A stretch of DNA of 64,000 nucleotides from Dillenia suffruticosa (taxonomy: Eukaryota; Streptophyta; Magnoliopsida; Dilleniales; Dilleniaceae): the NCBI GenBank assembly GCA_033439265.1, contig JAVTVX010000030.1:9621774-9685773 (forward strand), written 5' to 3'. The translations under genes were made by a program, and so were the position numbers. The notes under the pieces were generated by a model. That model was not told the DNA's origin, searched no databases, and saw nothing but the letters and a program-made list of their open reading frames with translations. Below are positions 50,401 to 62,400 of the stretch, in pieces (the stretch's first letter is position 1; every line of letters begins with the position of its first letter).

Positions 50401-53400
50401 GTGCTTGCCAGATACTCATCAAGTGGCTTTTGTTTAAGTGGCTTTTGGTTTTTCTCCAAATTAGTATTCACATTCTCCATGTGCTTTTTAATAATTTCAG
50501 CAGTTTCTTCTTGGTCCCCTTGTTCTGCCCATGCTAATGCTGTTGATCCATCATTAGCTTGTAGTCGGGAGTCAGCACCCAAAGAAAGAAGCATGCACAC
50601 ATCCCCCAGTCTACCTTTTCCAGCAAACACCATTAATGGAGTTACTCCTGTGGAGGAATGCTGGTAATTGATAAATTTTAGGGTTCCTTCAGAAGAAAAC
50701 AGATCCACGAGAGGATCAAACTCATCATTTGACAAAGCCAAATTAATAGCTTCATCCATCTCCAGGTTTTCAATTGAAGCACTTCCTGAAATGCAATTGG
50801 GGTGATTTTGCTCCAGATTTTCAATTGAAGCACTTCCTGAAATGCAATTGGGGTGATTCTGCTCAAGATTTTCAATTGAAGCACTTCCTGAAATGCAATT
50901 GAGGTGATTTTGCTCCGTAGACCTCAAGAAAGAAAGTATGTCCTCAAGGTAGTATGGTTTTACCTGAAATAATAATACTGAATTTTTAAAGCAAATGCAA
51001 TCAAACATAAATTTTTAAAGCAAATGCAATCAAACATGTGGACAATGAAATAATGAAGATAGAAAGATTACCGGATAAGTGAACCCAGGGACTCGGATTA
51101 TTGGGCAGCCACCGAAGTACTCTGAGAACCTTTCAGAGTCAATAGTAGCACTCATTAAAACCTGTTGACTTTCTAGTGAAATTAGTAACTAAAAAAAATA
51201 AGTTCAATAAAACATATAACCTGAAATATAACATAGAAATTAATACTGACCAGACGGAGATGAGGGCACAGTGGAAGCATATCTCTGCAGAAAAGAAACA
51301 AAAATAAAAAATAAAAACTTCAAAGAGAGTTTTCATAATATAAGAATCGCGAATTCAGCTCCTTTTCAAAGATGCAAAAGTCTAAGAAAACATACACAAA
51401 TCTTTTTCAGAAGTACCAAAGTCTAGGAATACAGTCATGACCTCAAATGTCAATTTACTACAATTTATAAGAACTTCAAAATTTTGAAAGAAGAGCAAGG
51501 CATGGGGGAAGCACCAACAGAACTTGACTAAGGCAAGTGCTGAATTACCTCAAAATTGCTAGCATGAAATCACTGTTGCAGTCCCTTTCATGAATTTCAT
51601 CCTACAAGGAGCCATCATCAAACACAAACCATTAAAATAAATAAATAAATAACTAAAAGCAAAAAGAACTCCAAATGTTCCCCATTGAATGATGAAGGGG
51701 TCATAATGCATACAGATATGGTAAGAGCACAACACTTTTTGCTTTGACTTTGTTGCTTGAAAAAAGTTTTTTCCCAAAAAAGTACCTTTCGACAGTAGAC
51801 TACACCTATATTTTTCAAGGGTATCACATAGAGTGTTGGTATTATGGTTTTTTTTTTTTTTTGTATTATGGTTTTTTTTTTTTTGTATGGTTTTAGGTTA
51901 CTTGCAGCAAGGGAGAAGGAGACTTGAACCTCTAGCCTACCACCTACTGGTAAGAGGGGAAACCAGGTATCACTAGACGAGAAAGGCTAGAGTTGTGTCT
52001 ATGGCTACCATGATATGAGCTTCAATCCTCATCAAGAGGGGGGCAAATCTGAGGCCGTATTTAAATATAAATGTGAAGCACATCAAAAGTACAAGCCATA
52101 GGACCAAGCACCGAGGTGAGAGAACACAGATCAAGACATCCATCTTCCTGAAGAAAACAAAAGAACATTAAATCTATTGTTGTCGCACATGATAGGGGAG
52201 GTGCACATGTTAGGGACCACCAAAAAAGTAAGGACAGTCTTAAAGGAATATACATATTCAAGGTTTCTATGTCAATCCTATTAAGAACAATCAGATTTCG
52301 TGATACAACTATTCCAAAAGCTTAACATCATAGATAAAGGCATGACACATTATGCCTTCACTACCGAAGAAAGTGTAGCTCCAAAGATAAAATCAAAATG
52401 AAGAATCACTAGAGCTCTTTAGAAGAAGATAGGAAAGATCAGGCCGTCAATGCTTCATATTCTTCTATTAGGGGAGTTAAGTGGAAAGGCAAAACTCCTG
52501 CAACATAGGAACAAGTGGTACAATCTAAAGTTTCCGTACTAAAAAGGTTTACAAAATGGAAATCTCGAAAAGGAGATTTAGTCTCGATGAAAACAATTAA
52601 TTTTTGGGGGGGTGGGAGTGGTATGATGTAAACAAGAAAATTAGACAAAGAGGGGTCTATCCCCAAGCCAGGTATTCTGCCAAAGCTGGATACAATGACT
52701 ACCTCTTACTTTGAGAGGAAAATTATAATAGGGTAATTACCAAAACAAAGTTGTGAAATGAATTTTGAAGGGCCACCCTATGTAACTCCAGCACTAACCT
52801 TGGTATCGCACCCATTGTGATGGAGGTCATTTTAAGTCAAAACCACTTCAGTGAGTTTGACTCTGAAGTTCAAGGACCTAAATACCCTTCAGACTTTTTC
52901 CAGAAAACTTATGCAACTTACAAACTCACTCAATACACACAATGGGTCCCAATCTCTCCACTAAGTACCATCCCAATTGGAATCCTATCTCAAACGAGAC
53001 AAAAAATAAACAGAACTACAAGACAAGCATTCTTGTGCTTTACAGTATTATATCTTAAACACTATATTTATGATAAACAAATAACCTAGAAAATTAAATT
53101 GAATGGCATAATTTTTAAGGATGCTCAAGTAGGCTTTTAACTTTTAAAGAATTGCCTAACACAGTTCTGGAAGTATATATAAAGTCCAAACACTTCAAAT
53201 TACAAGAATAAAAATTGGTACCATGATAATATGGGTTATCTCCGGAAAAAATCCTTTTCTTGGTATATGAGAAACCTCTGCCTTTGATGAACCCCCACCA
53301 GCAGAAATCAGCAGCCTCAGTAGAATCCCATTTGTACAGAAAAGAATAGACGAGTTCTTTCCACCTTTGCTCTCCAACCGTATCTAGGAAAACAACAAAG

Positions 53401-56400
53401 GTTAAACAAAAGTTATACATTAGAAATAGAACCAAACTAAAACTTATTGAGAAAACTAAAATCTGATTTGAAGGCTACAAATATTTAGAAATTGTAGAAG
53501 AACCAATTATAAGGCTTTATAAATAAAAAAATACAACCAGCAGGATGAACAAGTAACAACAGCAGGCAGATGCATATTTGCTCCAGAAAACTGAATACAA
53601 CTGAATGCCATGTCAGTAAATGGAAGAACCAGTTTTTTTGGTATTTGACAAAACATTTTTCTAGGAAGTTGACCAGTTCACTAACTCCTTTTTACAGATA
53701 AACTATGACCGAATACCTTTTATTGCATCATTTAAGTCCGCCTAGTTATATACCCCAAAGATATGATAAGACAAAAAGAGATGAAAATAAATAAATAAAT
53801 AAATAAACATAATAACATAGTACTTTCTATGCTAGATCAAGTCAGATTGCAAAAATTACCTTGTACCCAACATTATCTCCAATGTTTTCTCCTCTTTCAT
53901 GAGAGATTCTTTCAGCAACTACACAGGACCAAAAAAAAAAGAATAAAAAAAAGAACAATGAACACCAACAGCACAAAATTCTACAGAACAAATAAGAAGC
54001 CTTTTTTCTTCTAAGGGTGTGCAGAACACAGGCATAGACGAGTCAAATACACCTGAAATTGCAGATAGACGCCGAGGTTGAGTACACACAATTTTGCATG
54101 GCTCACCCTTACTCCACATGTGCTCCAAAAGGAATTGTGGCACCTGAATCAAAATAAAAGTCTAAGTCAAGCACAATATCGCATCTAGTGCTTCACAATT
54201 GGAGATTTAGTCAAAATATAGCAAAAGAATTTCTCCCTAGATATATGAAACCCACCCTGAGCTTGTAGTATCAAACTCAACCTCAAGAAAAGCACATTAT
54301 TATGAAAATTCTGTAAGAACGTGTGGATATCTAGTATAGCATTAGGAAAAGTTTTGAATCCCAAGATTCAAAATTTAGTAGTTAACTATTTTGCAAATAC
54401 ATTTCCTAACAAAATTTCGTAAATCCTTTATGGAAATTAGGGTTAAAAATTAGGTGTTAACCACCTAGTGCAAACCCACTCCAAGAAGGTTTCATTTGAA
54501 ATCTATTGTACTAGGAATTTTCCATCATCATTATCTGAAATCAAAATACTTTTCATCCTGCTTTATTTATAATTTCCAATAAATGTAAAAAATAAAAAAT
54601 TAATCAAATAGATAGTATATAACAATATGAATGAGTTCAAAAAAGATATTCTAATATAACAAAATAATATATATATATATAGCACTGAGGACACCCTAAA
54701 GAGACGAAAAGGAATTTCAAACCTCTTATTAATTTAAGTTGCTATCAGATCACATGAAGAAAGAACCACCTAAGGGGTGGATAAATCATCCAAAGTACTC
54801 CCCCACAGATTACTGCCCATGATAGCACTTTTAGATGGGGATTTCAAGAAGAGAATTCCTCAAGAAATTAAGAGTAAGCATGAATATAAAACCATCCATG
54901 TCCTCTATTATGAAGTGAATAGTAACATAAGCACATTGGACATGATTTGTTCACGATATAGGATTGGTGGCCAATCTACATTATCCTAAAGGTGCATTAG
55001 AGTCCTAAAAAGCAATAGAAGTGAATGCAATGCTCACCACCAGGAGGATTGAATGAAGGTATCAATTTAATGTTAGCTTCTTGTGTTACTAAATTATAAC
55101 TTAATGAGTTCCTTGCAGGTTCTTAATAAAGGATTTGGCAAGTTCCATGCAGGTTCTTAATAAAGAATTTGGCAATGTGAAAATATCAAAAAGTTAAAGT
55201 AAGAAAATTAATGGTGTAGCCATAGCTTCGTAAAACTGTGATCTTTGGCGGCCTAGTGTAAAGGGCATGAGTTTCATGATGAAGACAATCTTTTTGGCCA
55301 AGAATAACTGTCTTAGATAGCATGTTGAGTCCTTTAGATATTTTGATAGTTGTTTAAAAGTTATGAATAAGTTGTTGGAATTCTTAATACAATTATATTT
55401 TCTTAGGTTCTCTTATTTCATCCAGAGCCTCCCATTTCTTTTATAATTTTGTTAGCATTTAGTTAGTGCCTTTTACGATCCTAAACTGTTAGAAACTTTC
55501 TAGTTTAGCAAGTTTTGAATCCTATTATGTTTCTATACTGATAGAGACATTTTTTAGAAGGTTTAGAAGTGCTATTAGATTGTTCTAGCAACCACAAACA
55601 AGTCTCATTGATATAAAACGTAGATAGAGTGAATGTATTGATGAATAAGGATGATTGTCTGATTGTTTGTCTTGAAACCATCCAAGTTCTTCTTTGAGCA
55701 CTTGTTGGTCAAAATTCTATATAACTTTCAACAACTGATTTGCCTCTATTTCTATACAAATCCAACCCTTTCAATCACAACCCATTATTTTTCAAATTGT
55801 ACGCAATCTACCATAATTGTCCTAAATCAATTTTGTAATAGAACCAAATTATTAACCATGGTTATTAACACTTTGCTTCTATCCAAATTTGAGGCCTTCC
55901 ACAATCATCAAGGAACAAGCAAACAAGACACATCTGTGCGGAAGACGAAAGTCTCTAATATTAGAGTTCGCATTGGAATAGATAAAAGCAAAGTGTAACA
56001 AAGATCTTAAAGGATAACAAGGCTACAAAGTTGTTGGGACAACCCCATGCAGGAATTTGGAGTCCCAAATTTTCCCCTTCAACTAGTCCTAATGTTTCAA
56101 GATCATGTTCCCTATATAATTGCACCCACAACCAACCATGTCCCATATGTCTAACAACAATTTCAACAATGGAACCACTCAATGAGTCAAACAGATGCTT
56201 CGTAGAGTGAGCTTCAGCCTTTTTTCCACCACAACCATGTTATTTTCCAACCCAACAAGTTTCAATAAATCATTGTGTTAGAGAAATGAACTTGAAGCAA
56301 TGATATGAATTTGAAAGTTTCAAATTCTTGTGGTGATGCGAACCAAACACTTTACCAAATTGAGAACCTGCAAAGCTACACACAAATCACCCCTGGTTAT

Positions 56401-59400
56401 TGTGCAAAAGAAGTATCAGATTTCAACCAAATTAGTGGAGGTAAATATGTTGAAATTTCTGAGAAAGCAACCAGTTTTTCTATTGCTAAGCCTCTAAATA
56501 TCATTCTCTCCACACTAGAAATGGCGCATTCTAATTCTAGGGGAACCTCAATAACCAATGTTTCACTTCTATGGCTTTTAACCACATCTTTATTCAATGC
56601 CCTAAGTAAGGCAAGCTGACAAGAAAGAGGATAGTAGGCATACTATTGAGATTCAAGAGACCAGGGGACGATGCATGATGCTCTTGAAGATGATTCCTTT
56701 GTATTGGCTTCCAAAGAGGTCAAACTTGTTCCAATCAAAGGTCTTCTGAAAGAGAAGATAAAGAGAGCAGTAAGCTCTTTTTATGCAATGACTGTCTGGT
56801 TCTACCCTAAACTTCACAGGGTCAACTTTTTTTAAATGGCGAGAAATTATGGTGCAGCCATACATTGGTCCAAAAAATGTGCTGTTGCAGCCAAGTATAA
56901 AGGGCAAGGGTTCCATGATGGAGACAAGATCTTCTTGGTCCAAGAATAAGTGTAGTTTGTAGTGTTTTAAGTCTTTCAATAAGTTTACTAGATTTAAAAT
57001 TCGAAAAGAAAAAACTTTGAAATTTAACAACTTAGAATTTTCTATTTTTCTTAAATACTCTTATTTCATCTATAATTTCTGTTTCTTTTACACTCTCAAA
57101 AGTTAATGTCTTTTAATGTCCAAAAGTGTTAAAAGTTTTCTATTTTAGGGAGTCTTTTAGTCCTTATATTTCAATATTGACTAAGACAATTTTTTAGAAG
57201 GTCTAGTAGTAGCATTAGGCTGTTCAAACACCTATATCTAAGTCTCATTGATTTAAAACGCGAATAGAGTGAATAACTCAATGAATAGAGTTTACTGTTC
57301 AACTATTTGTGTTGAAGGCATGATTTCCCAGTTCCTAACTTCTTGTTATCTTAAGTGCACTCATAGATCAAAATTCTCTATATCTTTGAACACCTGATTT
57401 GTCTCTATATTTAGACAAATTCGGCTCCTTTTCAATCCGTAGGTAATCTATCATGATTTTCCTATGCATACCAGCTGTGCAGTTTGGGAACGATAATAGA
57501 AAAGGAACAAAAAAAATTGATAGATGGATCCAATCGTACTATAGCAAAGTTAATATTGTGATCCAATAAATAGAAACCTGTTTTTTCTTTTTCTACCGAA
57601 GAATATCTAAGAGCATCCTTAATTTGGCGGCAAGTCGTATATTCCTTTTAAATGTTCCCATTTTACAAAATCTAATGTCCCATGTCCTTATCCATGAATT
57701 CATAGCAATGGGCTATGAGTGCATGCTTTGGTGGCAGGGAAAAGGATAGACGGTATCAGCATTAGCAAGTACATCAGTCCAATAATATGCACTTCATATG
57801 CACAATCAAGAGCAAAGCAAGGGATTGACTACCTGCGTGGTTTTCCCACATCCTGTCTCACCGGATATAAGCACTACCTGATTTCAACAATAAATCCAAC
57901 ATATAAGTTAACAGCCTGCATGAGACATATGCATGCTAGACCGACTAGAAAGGTATCTAAAATGCAAGGCCATATCTCTTTAACAAGTAATACCAAAGAG
58001 GAAAAAAAAATAACCTGGTGAGACTCAATCGTTGAGGTAATAACATCCCTGAAAGACGCTATTGGAAGTTTAGATCTCTCTCTGGTAATCTGCATGGATG
58101 ATGTTGCCATAAACATTCAGCAATGCATTGCTTTCATGCAGAATTCTATTTCACTGTTTTCACTTCCTCAGCAATCATCATAACAATATAGTTTCAAGCA
58201 CTCAGGATAGTAGGTAGAAAGAACCTGTTTCAAGGCTGGGATGTTCTCTAGCCTAGACGAATGTTCTTCAACCCTCCTTTCAATTTCACTTTTTTCCATT
58301 GATGGCTTGCAGAAAAGAGGATCTTTCTTTACCTTTATCCGAGTTTTTCCACTCGGTTTCTCATCTGTTTTCTCAATCACCTCTTCATCACCAGGAGGAT
58401 AGCGTGTGAATAAGTCCCGCAAAACCACTTTTGTATCTTCTGAGAAAGTCAAAGCGGTGAGATTTTCCTCCTTCTTTGGTGAATCCACCTTCTTTTTATT
58501 TTTATATACAGAAACACATCGCTGATTGCCATGCCTAGACATCATTCATGAGTACAAAAATCTATCTTAAACATGGGCATAACAAAGTAAAATGGCAAGA
58601 AAAACAAAATATTACCACATTAAGGATAAGAGAATTCAATATTTATATCATAGTTTGATAATTTATTATAATTGTTAACTTAACAAACTCTCATTAGAAA
58701 CAACCATACCTGGAAATTTGGAAAAACATTCCCATTTCCTTGCATACTTTGTGAACCACATCTCGCTCACGGTTTGTTAGGTTTTCTTCAAATTTGTAAA
58801 CTGCAATGATCATTCACAGATTCACAAATTAAGAAAGACAGTTGTCGTATTAAAATTTAATAATGTGTGAAGTCAGCAGCAAGTCTTTATAGATTCCCGA
58901 TTCTGGTTTTCATAACCATACACTCGCCTGACCAGTTCTTTGGCTCTTCATTCATATGCATTATGAGGCATTTCTTAATCAAGTAACTAAAGTAGTATTT
59001 TAATTTACAGGCAACAGATCCTCCAAGTTACAAAAAAAGGTAAAAGGAATAGTAGAAAGTCAATTCAGTAAGCAGTACAGAATCCACACCAAATTCATTT
59101 ATCGCAAGCGGGACTAATTGTCAAAGTTTCTAACCAACGACCTTGGAACCAAATAGGCTGAAATGTGATTGTTTGGTAAGGATGCAACTTGAATTTAGTT
59201 TGATGTAATTTCCAGAAAAGGTAACAATATCAGATTGCTTTGAGATCCACAATATAACTTGCCCAAAATTGTATATAACAAAATTGTAAACTTAGAAGAT
59301 ATCTGCAGACCATGTAAAATATACTTTATTTATCAAATAAACATCATGTCAGATATAGATGCCTCAGTTTTGTCAAGTATGCCACAAACCACAGGAATTT

Positions 59401-62400
59401 TGCTACTTAATCTAGATAGAAGAAATACAAGAGAGAGAATATAGAATCCTCATAGAGAAAGGAGAAAAAGGAAAAAGCTACAATTGAACAAGAAAGATCT
59501 CTAATCCCTTCCCATATCTTTCAAGCTAAAACCTTCAAAAGCCAATGTTTCAAAAGACCACATTGATGCATGAAATCCGATCTTGGCTCTTTAGAGAGAG
59601 CTATGAATACATTAATTTTCCAAGGTCCTTGTGTTCCTTTTAATCCAATCCAAACATTTTAGCAGTTTTCTACAATTACAAAACTTCTTTGCTACTCCCG
59701 AGGCTCCTAATCATCCATAGTTACCACGCATACCCAATGCTTGTAAATATACCAAAATATTGCTCCCCATACCCCAAGCAATAGAACAATGTTCATTAGT
59801 TTTATAACATACAAGCTAAATTATCAGGAGAAGGAACATTGAAAGAACTTCCCCTTTGCAACTAGACTTTTGCTCTGATCCTATTCAACAATCATAGATA
59901 ACATTGACTTTTGTAAAGAAACTTACTTTTCCAAATGACTTAGGTAAATGTAAAATGGAGTAAGATGATTAAAAAACCATGAGCAAATATACTTCAAAAC
60001 CAAATCCATGTCTGCGTCTTACACCATGTTGAGCACTCACCAAACACATTTAGATATATCATGTGGCATTTCTGTGGTCGGACACTCTACCCTCTTAGCC
60101 AAAGGTCTCAAGTTCGAACTCTGAGAATAGAGAAAAAGGATTTGGGAGAGTCAACCCCTAAAATGGGCCCCACAGTGCTCGGATCAGATTATTTGGGCGA
60201 AACCCAGATACCGGTTGGTAAGTTCACCAAAAATAATATGGAATGTCTAATTGTTCTATTTTAACATTGGATGGTTCTTAAAAATCTCAAAATGCTCTAA
60301 AGATACTTTACATAATTACCAATGATGTACAGAGTTTGTACTGTTTGATATAGTTTTAAGAGTATCTCATTCAATAGTAAATTATAATAATGTTCATATT
60401 GGAATTATATATATCAACTATGCTACTCATGCAATACATTCTTGTATCAAAAACCAGAAGAATATATTCACAAAAGTTAAAATTACTAAGGGAAGCAACA
60501 TTAAGGAACTGCTAACAATAAAAACTACAATAACAACAGGGAACCTACAAGGTTAACAAGCTCTCGAAAAAATTCAAATGACCTAGAGGACTATATACAA
60601 GCGCTTTAAAACTTGTCCACAAAATTCAACAAGGGTTTCTTAACACCCATCAAAATCATCATATTCTGTTCCCTCTAAAAGAACCAAAACAAGACTAGAG
60701 GGACCATCCTAAAACTCTCCTCCTCACTCTGTAAACCCCACATCTCTCCACTCCACGGACTTAAATCAGTTTCAGTTATTGTCACAGTCATGGCTGCAAA
60801 TGTACCCTCAGTATCATGGACCAATTTTTTTTCATTCAAATTAATTTTAGACTTATTGAAGTCAAATTATACCAAATATTATTAGTTTTTATTAATTTTA
60901 TGTTCACACTTTAACTATCCAAATCTTATGGGTAATTCTAATCACCTGAGAGGAAAAACAATGACAATGTACGCTTTACCAATAATTTATATCAATTCTT
61001 TTCATTAAAAGGCTTAAAAATTAATGGGAAGGTACTGTTGGAAACCCCCCATCATTTATCGAGTGAAAGCCCTCAAGTCTTCTGGTCACTTATAAAGAGA
61101 CCAAGAGAGAGAAATGATGGAAGGTAGGGAGGAAGAAAGAGAGAGAGATCAAAGATATTCCAGGATTGAAAAGGTATGACCAAATTCTGGTCTCATGCTC
61201 CTCCTCCTCCCCTTTTCCCCATTGTATCGGAAGTACGTTATCTGCCAACATGACTGATTTGGTCAGATATTTAAATCCATATCTAGCACATCTTACTCTA
61301 TACCCAACTTAGAGTCAACTGCTAATGTTCAGACAAAGAAGATCTTCTCCAATAAAGGGCATTCATGCAAGTGATCTACAGACTTGAAAACTCACTTTTA
61401 GTTAAAGCACAAATACTAACCAAATTAATGCCTCTAATTTGAAGATTGTCTAATGTAGATTTCACATTTTATTTCTTCTTTAGTACCATTATTGAAAACT
61501 TGGATGTGGGTCAGCAGCAACATAAGATTTGCAGTAATTTATTAAGGCACAGGGACTTTTGTTACGGGCATATGCTCAATGTATGTTTGGTGGTGAAATA
61601 CTTGATGGGTGGGTATTTTACAGTTGAGTTTGCTTAGGTTCTAAATAGGGAGTGTACATAAAGATGTTACAGTGTCATTCAGAAAAGGGAGAACTGGAGG
61701 AGGAATTGGAAGAGTTACAGAGTGAGAAGCCTAGTGCTTTAGTAGGAAGGTGATTGCCTTATTCCTTGTGAGTGATTCCAAGGAACCTTAGGTGTGATTG
61801 TATGTCAATTTTTCAGGTGACTAATTCCAACAAGCTCTAGGATTTGACTACCTAGGAATATTGCTATTTTGTGATCCTTAATTACTTGAACAAATGCTGT
61901 TTCAAAAAATTTTGCAGGGGTAAGTTAGAGAAGCTGAGATTTTTTATTAGTAAAAGGGTAACACAGTAGGTGCCTAGAATAGGATTTTAACTCGATAATT
62001 TAGGATCTTTTAAAACAGACTTAAAACTCACCTTTTAGTTAAAGCACAACCACTAACTAAGTTAATGCCTCTCATTTGAAGATTGTCTACTGTAGATTTC
62101 ACTAGGCCATTTGATTTCTTCTTTAGTACCATGATTGAAACCTTGGAGTTGGGCCTTTAGTGGGTCAGCGGCAACATAAGATTTTGCAATAATTGTGTTA
62201 TGGCACAGCGACACCAAACTCCTATGCGTGAAGCGGTTGGGCACTGCACTCCCTTAATCATAAGTCTTAGGTTCAAGCCATGGGAACGGAAAAACAGGAT
62301 TTGGGAGAGCCAACCTCTTAATGGGCCCCCCAGTGCTCGGACCGGAATAATCGGGCGAAACTCGAATACTGATTGGTCGTAAGAAATCCACTTATACCAA

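Noticed and set aside
50251-50667. 138-codon plus-strand frame
   Set aside because: It is antisense to helicase exon 12, whose minus frame encodes ankyrin and helicase motifs.
56305-56619. 104-codon frame inside helicase intron 5
   Set aside because: It lies between two LTR-like repeats, matches no family I know and lacks gag or pol motifs.
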